From assembly GCA_030015575.1 (NCBI GenBank), contig CM057337.1, positions 294,772,044 to 294,836,043 of the forward strand: a stretch of 64,000 nt of DNA. Direction: 5' to 3'. Below are positions 37,088-49,849 of the stretch, piece by piece. Both the position numbers and the translations under genes were made by a program. A model generated the notes under the pieces. The model worked only from the letters and a program-made list of their open reading frames with translations, was not told the origin of the DNA and searched no databases. The stretch's first letter is position 1. Each line of letters opens with the position of its first letter. The DNA is from Agapanthus africanus (Eukaryota > Streptophyta > Magnoliopsida > Asparagales > Amaryllidaceae).

Positions 37088-39186
37088 TGTTAGTGTATAT
37101 GCCCTAGAGGCCATTACTGTATCATACTAGTTTGTATATTACTTAATGGAAGCTTGGGATATTCACCTTGTATAAACAATCTTGATCAATATAGTAGTAT
37201 GCTACTTGGTTTGTTTCTACTTCAATGTGTACATGTGTTTATTTTAGTATATCACCTATACGCATTAGTGGAGCCCTTAGGATCTTTGCTTGATTACCAG
37301 TGTTGTGATGGCAATCACACTAATGGGGGCTGGGTAATCTGTAAGCACATCCTTATACAGGTCCCTAGTCGCAGGACTATCGAGACAGGGCATCGATACT
37401 CCGGAGTAGACTAGCGCATGCGCTTCTCATCCCAGTGTGGGAGACGGTCTGTCCCACAGCCGTCAGTACGTCGTACTTGAGATAGTATGCGGGTGCTCGT
37501 TAGGTTACGAGTACACTGGACAGGACTCGTCGGGAACTGACTAGTTGGTTTTTATATCTATCGTCAGTTATCAGTTCCCAGGTGACATGAGTACAGCTTA
37601 GTCCGCTGACTTGACACTGGCACTTCGCCTCGAGTGTGTTCCCACTGTACTTTGACTACTACCCTACCACGGCTCAAAGGAGTCATGAAAACAGGTGGTA
37701 TGCAAACAGGTGGTAGTTGGGTTCTGTCCCGAAGCACTTGGAGGCAGTGCCGGTTAGACAGGATTCATCTCTCCCGGTATTGGGGGTTGACATCGCGCTG
37801 TGTCTAGGAGAGCCATTACACGAGTAGTCCTTGGCCAGGGCAAGCGAGATATACTGGAAGGCTTCCAGTGTTATCTCAGGGTGTTTTGGGCTTCACTCTG
37901 ACACGACTTGTACCGCTATTGGGGGACTGACGTTTACCGCCCCCTAGGCCCGACATGCGATGTATCAGACGAACAGACCGGACTGTACGGAGAATGTCAC
38001 ATTCAGACTCAGTAGGAGTTCAGATGGGTTTTACCTCGTCAGTCTTCTTATCAGCATCTACCTGGGGACCGTTACGCACAGCTAGTGCCGCTTGCGGTCT
38101 GTGGTTAAACCCACTGCAAGCGTAGTGTCGAGTCTTTAGAGTCCCACACAGAGGGCTATTCGCCTCTGGGCAAAACTCAGTAGAGGTCGCATTGTTTTGC
38201 GGCAGGGTTCGTTCTCATCCGCGCACTTGTGCACGTTTGGAGTCCGGACGGTTTATACTAGCAGGCTCTGGTTTGAGCCAGATACTGGTATATGTTTTGG
38301 GGTTGCTTTTATCTCTCAGTATTCTTTTTCCTCGGAACGAGAATGCAGGTGTGTATGCACAGTTGTTTGAGGCGGAGGAAGAGGTCTTTCATTAGGGTTT
38401 CGGAACGGGTGCGTATGCACAGTTGACAGTCGTCTTTTTCCAAACCCTAATGGATTTATGAAATATCAATTAATAATAGTAATTAAATGATATTGTGTCA
38501 TGGTTGGTTTTGTTGACTTGTTGACCATGGTTGACTTGTTGACCATGGTTGAATGTTTGACCATCATCATTACTTTGCAAGGATACTCCTTGATTCTAGC
38601 TTACATTCATTTAATGAAGTGATGATAGTGGTCATTCCAAAAACAACCATCAACTATTTCATTTTGAATTATTATTATTAATTAGATAATTCTTTTTCCT
38701 TTTGTTATGGTTGCAAAAGGAAAATGAGCTCATTCTATCATATTGATTCTCTCTCCTCACTTCATCTTCTTCTTCCTCAAGCTCAAGGAGAATCCTTCTC
38801 ATGTGTTGAGAATCCCTCTCCTTGAAAGAGAAACACCCTATAGATACTCTCTACTCTCTCTAGGGTTCAAGGTTTAGCAAGCCGGAAATCCTAGTTCACT
38901 CTAAGTTCGAGAAAGAGCCCGAAGGTTGAATCCTCAGGTGGATCCATCTTTGACGGAAGAAGGCTACGAGGAAAGAACCATCAACCTCTACTAGGTTTCA
39001 AGAAGAAGGAGTTCAAGTTAGGTATAACCACTTTGCCGAGTAGTTAACTCTCCTTTGCATGTTTGCTAGTTTAGTTTAGAAAAGATCCCGACTTTGTTAG
39101 TCCATGTTGCCCCATGCGCCAAAAATTTGACTTTTATACCGTTTCCGCCTCCCCGTAAGAACCGGGGGTCGCAACGTGGACTTACA
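37088..39186 (+). repeat. A 5' LTR
   Basis: TGTTAGTGTATATG to GTGGACTTACA, 2,099 bp, directly before the primer site. It carries two GTTGACTTGTTGACCATG-like repeats near 38510-38560 and CT-rich sequence near 38750-38870. The 86-codon frame near its start recurs in the 3' LTR only as part of the LTR copy. Confidence 0.97.
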
Positions 39187-39187
39187 G

Positions 39188-39200
39188 TGGTATCAGAGCC
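39188..39200 (+). promoter_or_regulatory. A primer-binding site (initiator tRNA-Met)
   Basis: TGGTATCAGAGCC one base after the LTR, complementary to the 3' end of plant initiator tRNA-Met. Confidence 0.95.
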
Positions 39201-39398
39201 TAGCTAAACTTAAACTAGCTTTATAGTAAACTGTATGGAAGTTCGATCGAGAAAAATCGCAAAACCGGAAAAACCAAAACCCTAAGTTTCTGTTGAAATT
39301 TTTTGTGCTCGAAATGTAAAAAGTTTTACTCCTAAAATCGGCTCAGGGTTTTGTAAAAACACCCACAAAATACGATCGCATGATTCCTTCAAAGCGCC

Positions 39399-39438
39399 GC
39401 GGTTCCGCGGCAATGGGTGGCTTAGGCCGCGGAACCGC
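39399..39438 (+). promoter_or_regulatory. GC-rich hairpin in the A leader
   Basis: Perfect 13-bp inverted repeat: GCGGTTCCGCGGC (39399-39411) and GCCGCGGAACCGC (39426-39438), with a 14-nt loop AATGGGTGGCTTAG, about 200 nt after the primer site. Confidence 0.85.
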
Positions 39439-40527
39439 CGCCGTTTTGTCTCTTCGTGTGGTCCTGTTTTGTGCAGTGTTCTTCTGGTAGGGTTTTGGGA
39501 TTTTTAAGATATGTCATTTGTGCCCAGATTTTCCAGAAAAGATATTTGTTTTTGGGGGCCTATAAATCCGTATTTTTATCGAACTTCACTGCACTTTGAC
39601 TACGATGGTTATATCTGTGATGTTTGCATGTATTGAACGTCGGCTAATCGCTATATGTCGATTAGTCGGGGTTATACATATCTGTGATCTATGTTTGCTG
39701 ATGGTTTGTGTATATGAATGCGTTGGACTGTCGCGGGTGAATAGCCGGGGTGGATGTGAGATGAGCGTTTTCTTTTCTTTCATTCATTGTAAATGTAAAT
39801 TGATGTAATATTATTATTTGTATGGCCGCAGAACCGGGTCGGGGTTGTAGCCGTCATTGTATAATTCTTTTTACTTTTTTTGCTCCTAGGATAGACCCAT
39901 GGAGGGCTGCACAAACTACCGGGTACTTGGCGGGTAGTTTGCCGCACCCGTAGGGGTCTTGGGTGGGGTATTTGCTATTCACCGCGACCGTGTAATCCGC
40001 TTTTCGTTGCAGGCTCGAACGGATTGCGGATTCCTAGTATATCCAATGTATTCTTCTGTGATCTGTAATGTCTATCATTGCTATATATTTATAACTATTT
40101 AGGCGTTGCTTTTGTTTTACAGCCGTGCTAGCCCAGCCCCCGCTCTGTCTTTAGTTAAGTAACCTAACGGGTGATGACGGGGCCCCGTGGCGAATGCGAA
40201 TGGCATAAGCGTACGTCATATTTTGGTTGTTTTCTGCAATGGTAGGATTAAATGATGGGACGCATTAAAAAAACTAATGCAAGAATATCACGCATTAAAA
40301 GAACTAATGCAAGATAATAAACCAAGTTAAAGTCGTTGGAACACTTTCGAAAAACCACTCGGTTCTTTTCAAAACTAACTTTTAAAAGCGGAGCTTGAGC
40401 CACTCCTTCTAAAAGCTATCTCGTTCCATCGATTATATCAAGTTCACTACGTTCACGGTTTTACCAAAACCATTCGTAGCCCTCCGTCGTTTCGCATGAA
40501 CAGGCAATAGTATTCAAGCTATGTATG

Positions 40528-40721
40528 TTGGCCAAAGTCAAGGCATAGTGATTGGTAGCTATTGGGTGTTCATGTGTAGCATAGATAGATGCGTTGGTTT
40601 GGGACAGTCGTACTGCCATTTTGGCCAAAGTCAAGGGTAGGTACGGGTGGATCCAAATTAACCTGAATAGTGACGGGTAGAACTTGACATGTGACTTATG
40701 ATATTTTGGCCAAAGTCAAGG
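40528..40721 (+). promoter_or_regulatory. Three spaced palindromes in the A leader
   Basis: TTGGCCAAAGTCAAGG occurs at 40528, 40621 and 40706, spaced 93 and 85 nt. TTGGC can pair with GTCAA around a four-base loop. Counterparts sit at 15556/15646/15731 in B and 63012/63106/63188 in C. Confidence 0.75.
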
Positions 40722-41219
40722 TCATAAGAGCATGGGGCAAAAATCCACATCGGGGGTTTCATAAGTACTGAAACTTGCTAGATTTGCATACCATTTGGAG
40801 TGTGATGATTATGGTAGGATTCCTTCATTTTCGTCACGCGATGATATTTGGATCCCGATCCTACTGTGAGTATATGCTACTCCTCGGGAAATTTCTCACT
40901 AAACGATCAATGCTATAAACCTAGTAGGTGCCTAGAAAGGTGTTAGCGGGGCTACGCCCCCAAGGAAAAGAGGTTCTTAAATTAAGTAACTTCGCGAAAG
41001 CGTTGGAAAACCTCCCTCGAAGTACCGACACTGGGCTGGCTGAACGGTTAAGCAAGTAATGTGCGGTGGGATTGATCCCGACTGATTCTTCCTTTATGGT
41101 TTGAGGAGGGATTCGAGAGACAGTGGGAGCCATCCTGTTTAGACAAATTAAAAACCACTTTAAACTTGCAAGAGCATCGTGCTAAAGTGTTTCTTCTCTC
41201 CCCCCTGCAGCGACCAAAT

Positions 41220-42060
41220 CGAAATGACTGGACTTAAGTTACTTCTAGATAAAAACATACTGACAGGGCCAAACTACAAAGATTGGCTCAGGAATGTCAA
41301 AATGGCAATCACTTACGACAAGCTGGGGTATCTTCTTACCACCAAAGCTCCCCCCGTCCCAGGTCCCACCTCCAGCGTCGCGGATAAGGAAATCCGTAAG
41401 ACTTGGGAGATTGATTGCGCGAAGGCCAGGTGCCTCGTGCTTGCCTCTATGGACAACGAACATCAGAGGAGGCACGAGAATATGGACTTGGAAACCATAT
41501 TTCTTCATACAAAAGAACTGTATGGAGAGCAGTCTCGTATCGCAAGATACGAAGTGTCGAAGAAGTTATTTTCGGCAAAGTTGGCCGTCGGATCATCGGT
41601 AGCGGACCACGTGCTTAAGATGATTGGCTACATTGAGGAGCTCGCGGAACTTGGGACCACGTTGGAAAGCGAACTCTATACGGATTTAATTCTCCAGTCA
41701 CTTCCATCCACTTACGCCCAGTTTATACTGAACTTCAACTTACAAGAAAAAGAAGTTGAACTTTCAGAACTCCTCAACATGCTGAGGAGCGCAGAGGGCA
41801 CCCTACAGAAAGGTAGGGAAACACCCGCTTTGTTTGTAGGAGGATCTTCTTCTTCTAGGTCCAAGGCGAAAGCCAAGGGAAAGAGGAAGAAAGCCCCCGC
41901 CAAACCAAGGGGCGGTGTTAGTAAAGTGGGTACGAAGGGAAAGGAAAAGGAAACAAAGATAGCGGGGAAGCTTGTGGGAAAGGAAGAATGCTTCTATTGT
42001 CATAAGAGTGGACACTGGAAGAAAGATTGCAGGGCTTGGAAAGCCAGGACACAGGAACTG
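41220..42060 (+). pseudogene. A gag region
   Basis: The start at ATG 41224 (MTGLKLLLDKNILTGPNYKD) suits Angela-type gag, which opens with LTGxNYxDW just after GCAGCGACC. The retrotransposon gag core follows (WEIDCAKARCLVLASMDNEH, then SRIARYEVSKKLFSAKLAVG), then a lysine-rich segment and a CCHC zinc knuckle (CFYCHKSGHWKKDC) near 41990-42030. In living relatives this forms the virus-like particle and binds RNA. The stretch is well preserved, but the element as a whole is broken. Confidence 0.95.
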
Positions 42061-42119
42061 AAGCAGGTTGCGGCTTCAGCTTCAGGTGTGTATGTTATTG
42101 AAAACTGTCTTTCGATAAA

Positions 42120-42420
42120 CTCTACTTCCTGGGTATTGGATACCGGATCAGGATCTAATATCTGTAATTCTTTGCAGGCATTGAGAAACCGTAGGGTTTT
42201 GAAGGCAGGTGACATGACCCTCAGAGTTGCGAACGGAGCTAGCATGGATGCTAAAGCCGTGGGGGACTATCACCTGAGAATGTCAGATGGACATGTTTTG
42301 GTTTTGCGTAATTGCTTTTTTGTACCCAACGCAACTTATAATATCATTTCTGTATCTTTGGATTCTAAAGAAGGTTATGAATTTGCGTTTGTAAGTAATG
42401 TTGTAAACATTCACCTTAAT
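42120..42420 (+). pseudogene. A aspartic protease region
   Basis: SWVLDTGSGSNICNSLQALR carries the DTGS active-site motif of Copia proteases. It is followed by GDMTLRVANGASMDAKAVGD and a hydrophobic region ending FFVPNATYNIISV. It lies between gag and integrase, as expected in Copia. Confidence 0.93.
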
Positions 42421-42539
42421 CAAGTTCTGATTGGGTCAGGTAACCTGAGCAATGGTATATACGTATTAAACCAACTATAGATTTTCAATGTCCAGAATAC
42501 ACGCAAAAGAAAGTCTCCAGATATCAATCAGACTTTCTT

Positions 42540-43550
42540 ATGGCATTGTAGACTGGGTCACATCAATGAGAGAAGGTTGACTAAGTTACATACAGAAGGA
42601 TATTTGGATCCGTTCGAATATCAATCATATGCCACTTGTCAATCCCGTCTCAAAGGAAAGATGACAAAGACTCCGTTCACTGGACACGGAGTAAGAGCGA
42701 GCGAGCTCTTGGGACTCGTACACAGCGACGTGTGCGGTCCAATGTCTACACATGCGCGAAGCGGTTACTCTTACTTCATTACTCTTACGGATGATTTTTC
42801 AAGGTACGGTTATGTCTTCTTAATGAAACATAAGTCCGAAGCCTTTGAAAAGTTCCAGGAATATAAGAATGAAGTAGAAAAACAGACCGGCAAAAGTATC
42901 AATATTCTAAGATCGGATCGAGGTGGAGAATACTTAAGTGCCGAGTTCCTGAATTATTTAAAAGAGAACGGGATTCTCTCTCAGCTTACTCCTCCATACA
43001 CTCCGCAACACAACGGTGTATCGGAGAGACGGAACCGAACCCTTTTGGATATGGTACGGTCCATGATGAGTAATGCTGAGTTACCGCGATCATTCTGGGG
43101 GTATGCGCTAGAATCAGCTGTGTACCTTTTGAACCGAGTTCCTACTAAGACTGTGCCTACTACACCATATGAGATGTGGTGTGGGAAGAGGCCCCATCTC
43201 AGTCACATTAAGACTTGGGGAAGTCCAGCTTTTGTTAAAAAGCAGCATGCGGACAAGCTCGAGGCGCGCTCAGTACTGTGTAAGTTTGTGGGATATCCAA
43301 AGAATTCCAAGGGATATCTCTTATACTACGAGGAGGAACAAAAAGTTCTTGTTTCTCGTCATGCCCACTTTCTAGAACACCAGTTCTTAGAAAAAGAATT
43401 AAGTGGGAGCGCAGTAGAACTGGAAGAAATTCCAGAACCACAGACTATTACTGAAAGCTTAGTGGAACCAGAGGGTTCAAATGAACAGGACATTCCTACG
43501 CCGCTCCGCAGGAGTAGTAGGCAGTCTCATCCGCCCGAGAGATACTACGG
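42540..43550 (+). pseudogene. A integrase region
   Basis: The zinc-binding region begins with WHCRLGHI (near 42540), with YATCQSRLKGKMTKTPFTG after it. The catalytic core shows HSDVCGPMS, LRSDRGGEYLS and GVSERRNRTLLDMVRSMM, giving the D, D, E triad. A long linker follows (WGSPAFVKKQ, RSSRQSHPPERYYGFL). Integrase before RT marks the element as Ty1/copia. Confidence 0.95.
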
Positions 43551-43679
43551 TTTTCTCATAGACGGGGATAGAGAGGATTGCATCATAGATTATGATGAGC
43601 CTACTAGCTTCCAGCAGGCCGTTCAGAGCGTTGACTCGGTAAAATGGCTGGATGCAATGCGGACCGAAATGGAGTTCAT

Positions 43680-45170
43680 GTACACCAACAAAGTATGGAC
43701 GTTGGACATTGCTCCAGACGGGGTAAAACCCGTAGGATGCAAGTGGATCTTCAAAAGGAAGATTGGTGTAGATGGACAGGTTGAGACCTGTAAAGCTAGA
43801 CTTGTAGCAAAGGGTTTCGTCAAAGACCTGGCTTGGACTATGACGAAACTTTTTCTCCAATGGCTATGCTGAAATCCATTCGGATCCTTCTTGCCATTGC
43901 TGCCTTCCACGATTATAAGATTTGGCAGATGGACGTAAAAACCGCTTTTCTAAATGGAAATTTAGAGGAGTGTGTCTATATGGATCAGCCAGAGGGTTTC
44001 ATTCAGAGTGGGAGCAGCGGAAAGGTGTGCAAGTTGCTTAAGTCCATCTATGGACTAAAGCAGGCATCGCGGAGTTGGAACATCTGTTTTGATGAGACGG
44101 TCAAGGAATTTGGCCTTATCAAAAATCCAGATGAACCATGCATCTATAGTAGATTTGTAGCGAGAACTGTAGTATTCCTCGTTTTATACGTGGATGACAT
44201 TCTCTTAATAGGAAATGACATTCCTATGCTACAATCTGTCAAGGGATTCTTGTCACACAGGTTCTCCATGAAAGACCTGGGTGATGCCTCTTACATCCTG
44301 GGGATCCGGATCCATCGTGATAGATCCAAGAGGATATTAGGACTTTCACAGTCCAGGTACATCGATACTATACTGAAGAGATTCAGTATGGAAGATTCCA
44401 AGCGCGGTAACCTACCGGCTTGTCACGGGATCACCCTCTCTAAAGAGATGTCTCCCAAGACTGATTTGGAGAGGGATCGCATGTCTATTATACCCTACGC
44501 TTCTGCGGTAGGCTCTATAATGTATGCGATGTTGTGTACCAGACCGGATGTAGCTTATGCACTGAGTGTGGTAAGCAGGTATCAGTCAAACCCTGGGGAG
44601 AAACACTGGATAGCGGTAAAGAATATTCTCAAGTACCTGAGAAGGACTAAGGAGATGTTCTTGGTGTATGGCGGAAAAGACCTCCAGATCAAGGCCTTTG
44701 CTGACTCCAGCTTCCAGAGTGACAAGGATCATTCCAAGTCCATGTCAGGTTTTGTCTTTACCCTCAATGGAGGGGCGGTGTGTTGGAAGAGTTCCAAACA
44801 GGAAACCGTTGCAGACTCGACGATGGAAGTGGAATACATCGCTGCATCTGATGCCGCAAAAGAAGCTGTCTGGATGAGGAAGTTCTTGAAAGAACTTCAG
44901 GTGGTTCCGTCCATTGTTGACCCAATACCTCTGTATTGCGACAACAACGGGGCTATAGATTTAGCGAAGGAACCCAGGTCCCATCAGAGATCCAGGCACA
45001 TCTTGAGGCGGTATCACCTGATCAGGGAGATCGTGCATCGCAAGGAGATCGAGGTTCGGAGGGTTGCTTCAGAAGAAAACACTGCAGATCCATTCACCAA
45101 GGCACTGCCCCGGACTCAGTTCGAGCGGCTGATCGAGATGATAGGTCTTCGATACGCCAGTACATGGCCT
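43680..45170 (+). pseudogene. A reverse transcriptase and RNase H region
   Basis: RT blocks run in order: VWTLDIAPDGVKPVGCKWIF, QMDVKTAFLNGNLEECVYM, LKSIYGLKQASRSWN and the catalytic VLYVDDILLIGND near 44180-44220. RNase H follows, with FADSSFQSDKDHSKSMSG, CWKSSKQETVADSTMEVEY, LYCDNNGAIDLAKEP and HILRRYHLIREIV. The frame closes just before the purine tract, as in Angela elements. Confidence 0.95.
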
Positions 45171-45176
45171 TAGTGC

Positions 45177-45187
45177 AAGTGGGAGAT
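45177..45187 (+). promoter_or_regulatory. A polypurine tract
   Basis: AAGTGGGAGAT directly before the 3' LTR; identical to that of element B. Confidence 0.93.
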
Positions 45188-47270
45188 AGTTAGTGTATAT
45201 GCCCTAGAGGCCATTACTGTATCATACTAGTTTGTATATTACTTAATGGAAGCTTGGGATATTCACCTTGTATAAACAATCTTGCTCAATATAGTAGTAT
45301 GCTACTTGGTTTGTTTCTACTTCAATGTGTACATGTGTTTATTTTAGTATATCACCTATACGCATTAGTGGAGCCCTTAGGATCTTTGCTTGATTACCAG
45401 CGTTGTGATGGCAATCACACTAGTGGGGGCTGGGTAATCTGTAAGCACATCCTTTTACAGGTCCCTAGTCGCAGGACTATCGAGACAGGGCATCGATACT
45501 CCGGAGTAGACTAGCGCATGCGCTTCTCATCCCAGTGTGGGAGACGGTCTGTCCCACAGCCGTCAGTACTTCGTACTTGAGATAGTATGCGGGTGCTCGT
45601 TAGGTTACGAGTACACTGGACAGGACTCGTCGGGAACTGACTAGTTGGTTTTTATACCTATCGTCAGTTATCAGTTCCCAGGTGACATGAGTACAGCTTA
45701 GTCCGCTGACTTGACACTGGCACTTCGCCTCGAGTGTGTTCCCACTGTACTTTGACTACTACCCTACCACGGCTCAAAGGAGTCGTGCAAACAGGTGGTA
45801 GTTGGGTGCAGTCCCGAAGCACTTGGAGGCAGTGCCGGTTAGACAGGATTCGTCTCTCCCGGTATTGGGGGTTGACATCGCGCTGTGTCTAGGAGAGCCA
45901 TTACACGAGTAGTCCCTGGCCAGGGCAAGCGAGATATACTGGTAGGCTTCCAGTGTTATCTCAGGGTGTTTTGGGCTTCACTCCGACACGACTTGTACCG
46001 CTATTGGGGGACTGACGTTTACCACCCCTAGGCCCGACATGCGATGTATCAGACGAACAGACCGGACTGTACGGAGAATGTCACATTCAGACTCAGTAGG
46101 AGTTCAGATGGGTTTTACCTCGTCAGTCTTCTTATCAGCATCTACCTGGGGACCGTTACGCACAGCTAGTGCCGCTTGCGGTCTGTGGTTAAACCCACTG
46201 CCAGCGTAGTGTCGAGTCTTTAGAGTCCCACACAGAGGGCTATTCGCCTCTGGGCAAAACTGAGTAGAGGTCGCATGGTTTTGCGGCAGGGTTCATTCTC
46301 ATCCGCGCACTTGTGCACGTTTGGAGTCCGGACGGTTTATACTAGCAGGCTCTGGTTTGAGCCAGATACTGGTATATGTTTTGGGGTTGCTTTTATCTCT
46401 CAGTATTCTTGTTTCTCGGAAGGAGAATGCAGGTGTGTATGCACAGTTGTTTGAGGCGGAGGAAGAGGTCTTTCATTAGGGTTTCGGAACGGGTGCGTAT
46501 GCACAGTTGACAGTCGTCTTTTTCCAAACCCTAATGGATTTATGAAATATCAATTAATAATAGTAATTAAATGAAATTGTGTCATGGTTGGTTTTGTTGA
46601 CTTGTTGACCATGGTTGACTTGTTGACCATGGTTGAATGTTTGACCATCATCATTACTTTGCAAGGATACTCCTTGATTCTAGCTTACATTCATTTAATG
46701 AAGTGATGATAGTGGTCATTCCAAAAACAACCATCAACTATTTCATTTTGAATTATTATTATTAATTAGATAATTCTTTTTCCTTTTGTTATGGTTGCAA
46801 AAGGAAAATGAGCTCATTCTATCATATTGATTCTCTCTCCTCACTTCATCTTCTTCTTCCTCAAGCTCAAGGAGAATCCTTCTCATGTGTTGAGAATCCC
46901 TCTCCTTGAAAGAGAAACACCCCATAGATACTCTCTACTCTCTCTAGGGTTCAAGGTTTAGCAAGCCGGAGATCCTAGTTCACTCTAAGTTCGAGAAAGA
47001 GCCCGAAGGTTGAACCCTCAGGTGGATCCATCTTTGACGGAAGAAGGCTACGAGGAAAGAACCATCAACCTCTACTAGGTTTCAAGAAGAAGGAGTTCAA
47101 GTTAGGTATAACCACTTTGCCGAGTAGTTAACTCTCCTTTGCATGTTTTCTAGTTTAGTTTAGAAAAGATCTCGACTTTGTTAGTCCATGTTACCCCATG
47201 CGCCAAAAATTTGACTTTTATACCGTTTCCGCCTCCCCGTAAGAACCGGGGGTCGCAACGTGGACTTACA
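45188..47270 (+). repeat. A 3' LTR
   Basis: 2,083 bp, about 98.7% like the 5' LTR by eye, ending GTGGACTTACA. It is followed by the target duplication ATAGG (47271-47275) and then L sequence. Confidence 0.97.
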
Positions 47271-49494
47271 ATAGGGATCCTATCATCCTATAAGACACAT
47301 AAGGGTATGGCCTAATATCACGTACGGCCTATCATCCATGATTCACAACATTCTATAATATATATATCTCTATATACCTATGTCCCAGGTCACATCCGTA
47401 ATAATTTCATATCAGGGGACCGGCATGGTATAAATCATCTCAATCGACTCACATCCGTATACCAACATATGATCAGATCATCGTATCCGTCTTATAATCT
47501 TTCCATCGCATTTATAACTCATATCAAGCCGAGTTTACCTAAACATTCTATCTCTACCATAAGTATAGGTATCTAATCTAACATACACACCCGAACCATA
47601 CAATCAGACATTAAAAGAAGCGAATCGTAGTTTTGCAAATAGGGGTTACGGTGTTTTAAGGAAAAGATATCATTTGAAAATCCGTAACATCTCTCGAAGT
47701 ATATTTTTAAAATACATAAGATTCTTCGGTTTAGAAAAGGGTATGGTTCGGATGATGCCCCTACATTGACTATCCAGTCCTACAGTACCCTAAACGGCAA
47801 TATCGAAAAACATCGTCCTCGAGTTCCGTCATCACATAAAAGCCGTAACACATCACTTCTAACTATCCTCTAGTTTCCAATATGGTTTCGTAGCTATCCT
47901 CATTGTAACCCTAGTTTCCTAATCTAGCTTTCCAAACCATATTCTATAATCAGTTTTCCATCAATACATTGCGGGGGTGCTATACGCCATCCACCCGACT
48001 TCTCCCGTGGATATAGATCCACTCACCTGGTCTTCATTCGCTGAAATCGATGACGCCACGCCCCACGCCTCAGAATCCATGCGAAGGTACCTACAATAAT
48101 CAACAATCGCAATACATATTAAAATCGAATCCGGAAAACCGATAGGGCGCACGGTGTGCTCATAGGTTAGAACCTATGGCCTATACGTATAAAAAAATCA
48201 AACAACCCCTGTTGTCGATGTACAAACATCCGACAACCAAATACAAATCCAAATATCAAGAAAGCGCATTTTAAAATACGGAAAACAAAGCCTAAAACAG
48301 ACCAAAATGCTCCCAGATTTTCCCAAGGTGACAATTAGCCAAAACTGCATATAGGAGGGGTCTACTTTAGTGCACAAAGAGCCATGGACCAAATTTGGGA
48401 CCCTATTTCCCTGCTCTGCTGCAAATTGCGGCCAGAAAGAATATATCTGTGGCCTGGGGTTGGATTTTGGGGCTCGGGTCTCTGTGGTAGCTTCCTGGGT
48501 GCCTGCATGTGCTATAGTGTTTGCAAAATTATTTTTAGAGGCTCCGGGTGTTAGCAGATTCCATTATACATCCACAGAAGTTACAATTCTTCCGATATCG
48601 GTTTCTAAATCTGTATTCCGGGTTTCAAGTCTCAGGTTTGGATCTTAATTCAAGCACTAGGGTGTTTGTGGAGCCTTTAATGAGCTCAATTTCACATTAC
48701 AACTCTCAAATTCCCATAACCCTAGCTAGGTTTTTCCTAAGTCCACCAAATCACACAATATCGGTTCTAATCTAGCATGGGGGTATAAGTAATACAAAAA
48801 CTAAGCTAATGGTCCAGAAAATACCTTATTTGGCAACTCAAAAATTTTCTTGAGTTGCCCTAAGTGGCCAAAATCCTTGCTTTCCTGGTCCAATGTATTT
48901 CCCTTGAGATTGTGCACAAAATTTGTGAAATGGGGATAGGGTTTTTAGGTGTTTTTGGATGTGTATTGAGGAGTTGAAGAAGGGGAGAAGGAGAGAAGAG
49001 GCAGCTGCAGCTGCAGCACAAAGGAAGAGAGGTGAGAGAAAATGAGTGAAGGAAATGAAGAAGAATGGCTAAGTCAAGCACCCTCACCTACTCTTTCTCT
49101 CTCTCACCATGCTTCAATATTCTAATCCTTTTCCTTTTTCTTTTCTTTTTCTTTAACGCAAATTCCTTCTCACACAAATAGTAACCCCAAAACAACATGG
49201 TAGAAATGCACAAGTGTAAAAAAAAAGATATGTCCATATTCTGCACAAAACACCCCCAAAATCCGATTAGCTATTTTTTATCGCGATTAGCACAAAATTA
49301 GTGTCAAACTAATCATAAAAACTTAAAAATTGCATAATTCCATAAAACACCTTCTTTTAGAATTTTCCATAATTTTCCAAAATTGTTCCCAATTTATCGG
49401 TATTTAATTATACCGAAATATTAAAATATTCAATATAAAATTATTTAATTATAAAGATTCCCAAAATTAATATTTTTTTTTCTGAAGTGTTACA

Positions 49495-49507
49495 ATCTTC
49501 CCACCTT
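49495..49507 (-). promoter_or_regulatory. L polypurine tract
   Basis: The minus strand reads AAGGTGGGAAGAT just before the 3' LTR start TGTAACACTTC. Confidence 0.75.
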
Positions 49508-49849
49508 AAAGAAATTCGGTCCCCGAATTTAAATTTAAACCCCTTAATGGTAAAACATTTCATTAAAAATCCAAGTCGTCGGGGTTCCGAGATCATGGAA
49601 AACGCTGAAATAGCACAACGCGCCAAGTACGCGTGAAAACGAGTAAAAACTCAAAATCGAACTCCGTCAAGCGTCACGCAAATAATCGGATTTGCACCCT
49701 TATTCTCGGAGTTACAATAAAGATGCAGATCTCGAAATCCACCTCTAAAATCCAATATACAGTAGTCAAGTAATATAATACGTGTATAGTACGCATCTTT
49801 GAAAACAAAGTGCTCAAAAGCAAACTCAGCCTCAAAAGGCGTTTCCAAA

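Larger units (their letters stand above)
39201..41215 (+). other. A untranslated leader
   Basis: About 2 kb before the gag start. It holds the GC-rich hairpin (39399-39438), a block at 40123-40217 shared with B (CCCCGCTCTGTC...TAACCTAACGGGT), three spaced palindromes (40528, 40621, 40706), the GGATCCCGATCC...ACTCCTCGGG block and a CT-rich end with CCCTGCAGCGACC before the start codon. No gene is seen. Confidence 0.75.
37088..47270 (+). mobile_element. A: Angela-type Copia retrotransposon, full length, slightly broken
   Basis: 10,183 bp with LTRs of 2,099 and 2,083 bp, an initiator-Met primer site, a 2-kb leader, gag, protease, integrase, RT and RNase H in Copia order, a purine tract and an exact 5-bp target duplication. 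The LTR start (ATGCCCTAGAGGCC) and the tract AAGTGGGAGAT match Angela/BARE elements. The LTRs differ at about 28 sites plus a small tandem duplication, about 1.3%. The coding region has about two interruptions, so it is a recent fossil. It is the most complete element in the window. Confidence 0.95.
34956..49494 (-). repeat. L 3' LTR, split by Copia element A
   Basis: Made of 34956-37087 and 47276-49494, 4,351 bp after leaving out A and one target duplication. On the plus strand it runs from TGTCACGACCCG to GAAGTGTTACA. It aligns over its full length with 52608-56950. No gene is seen. Confidence 0.93.

Noticed and set aside
37154-37414. An 86-codon frame, found again at 45254-45514.
   Set aside because: Same explanation: matched LTR copies of element A. 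A shorter counterpart occurs in the LTR fragment near 1334-1519.
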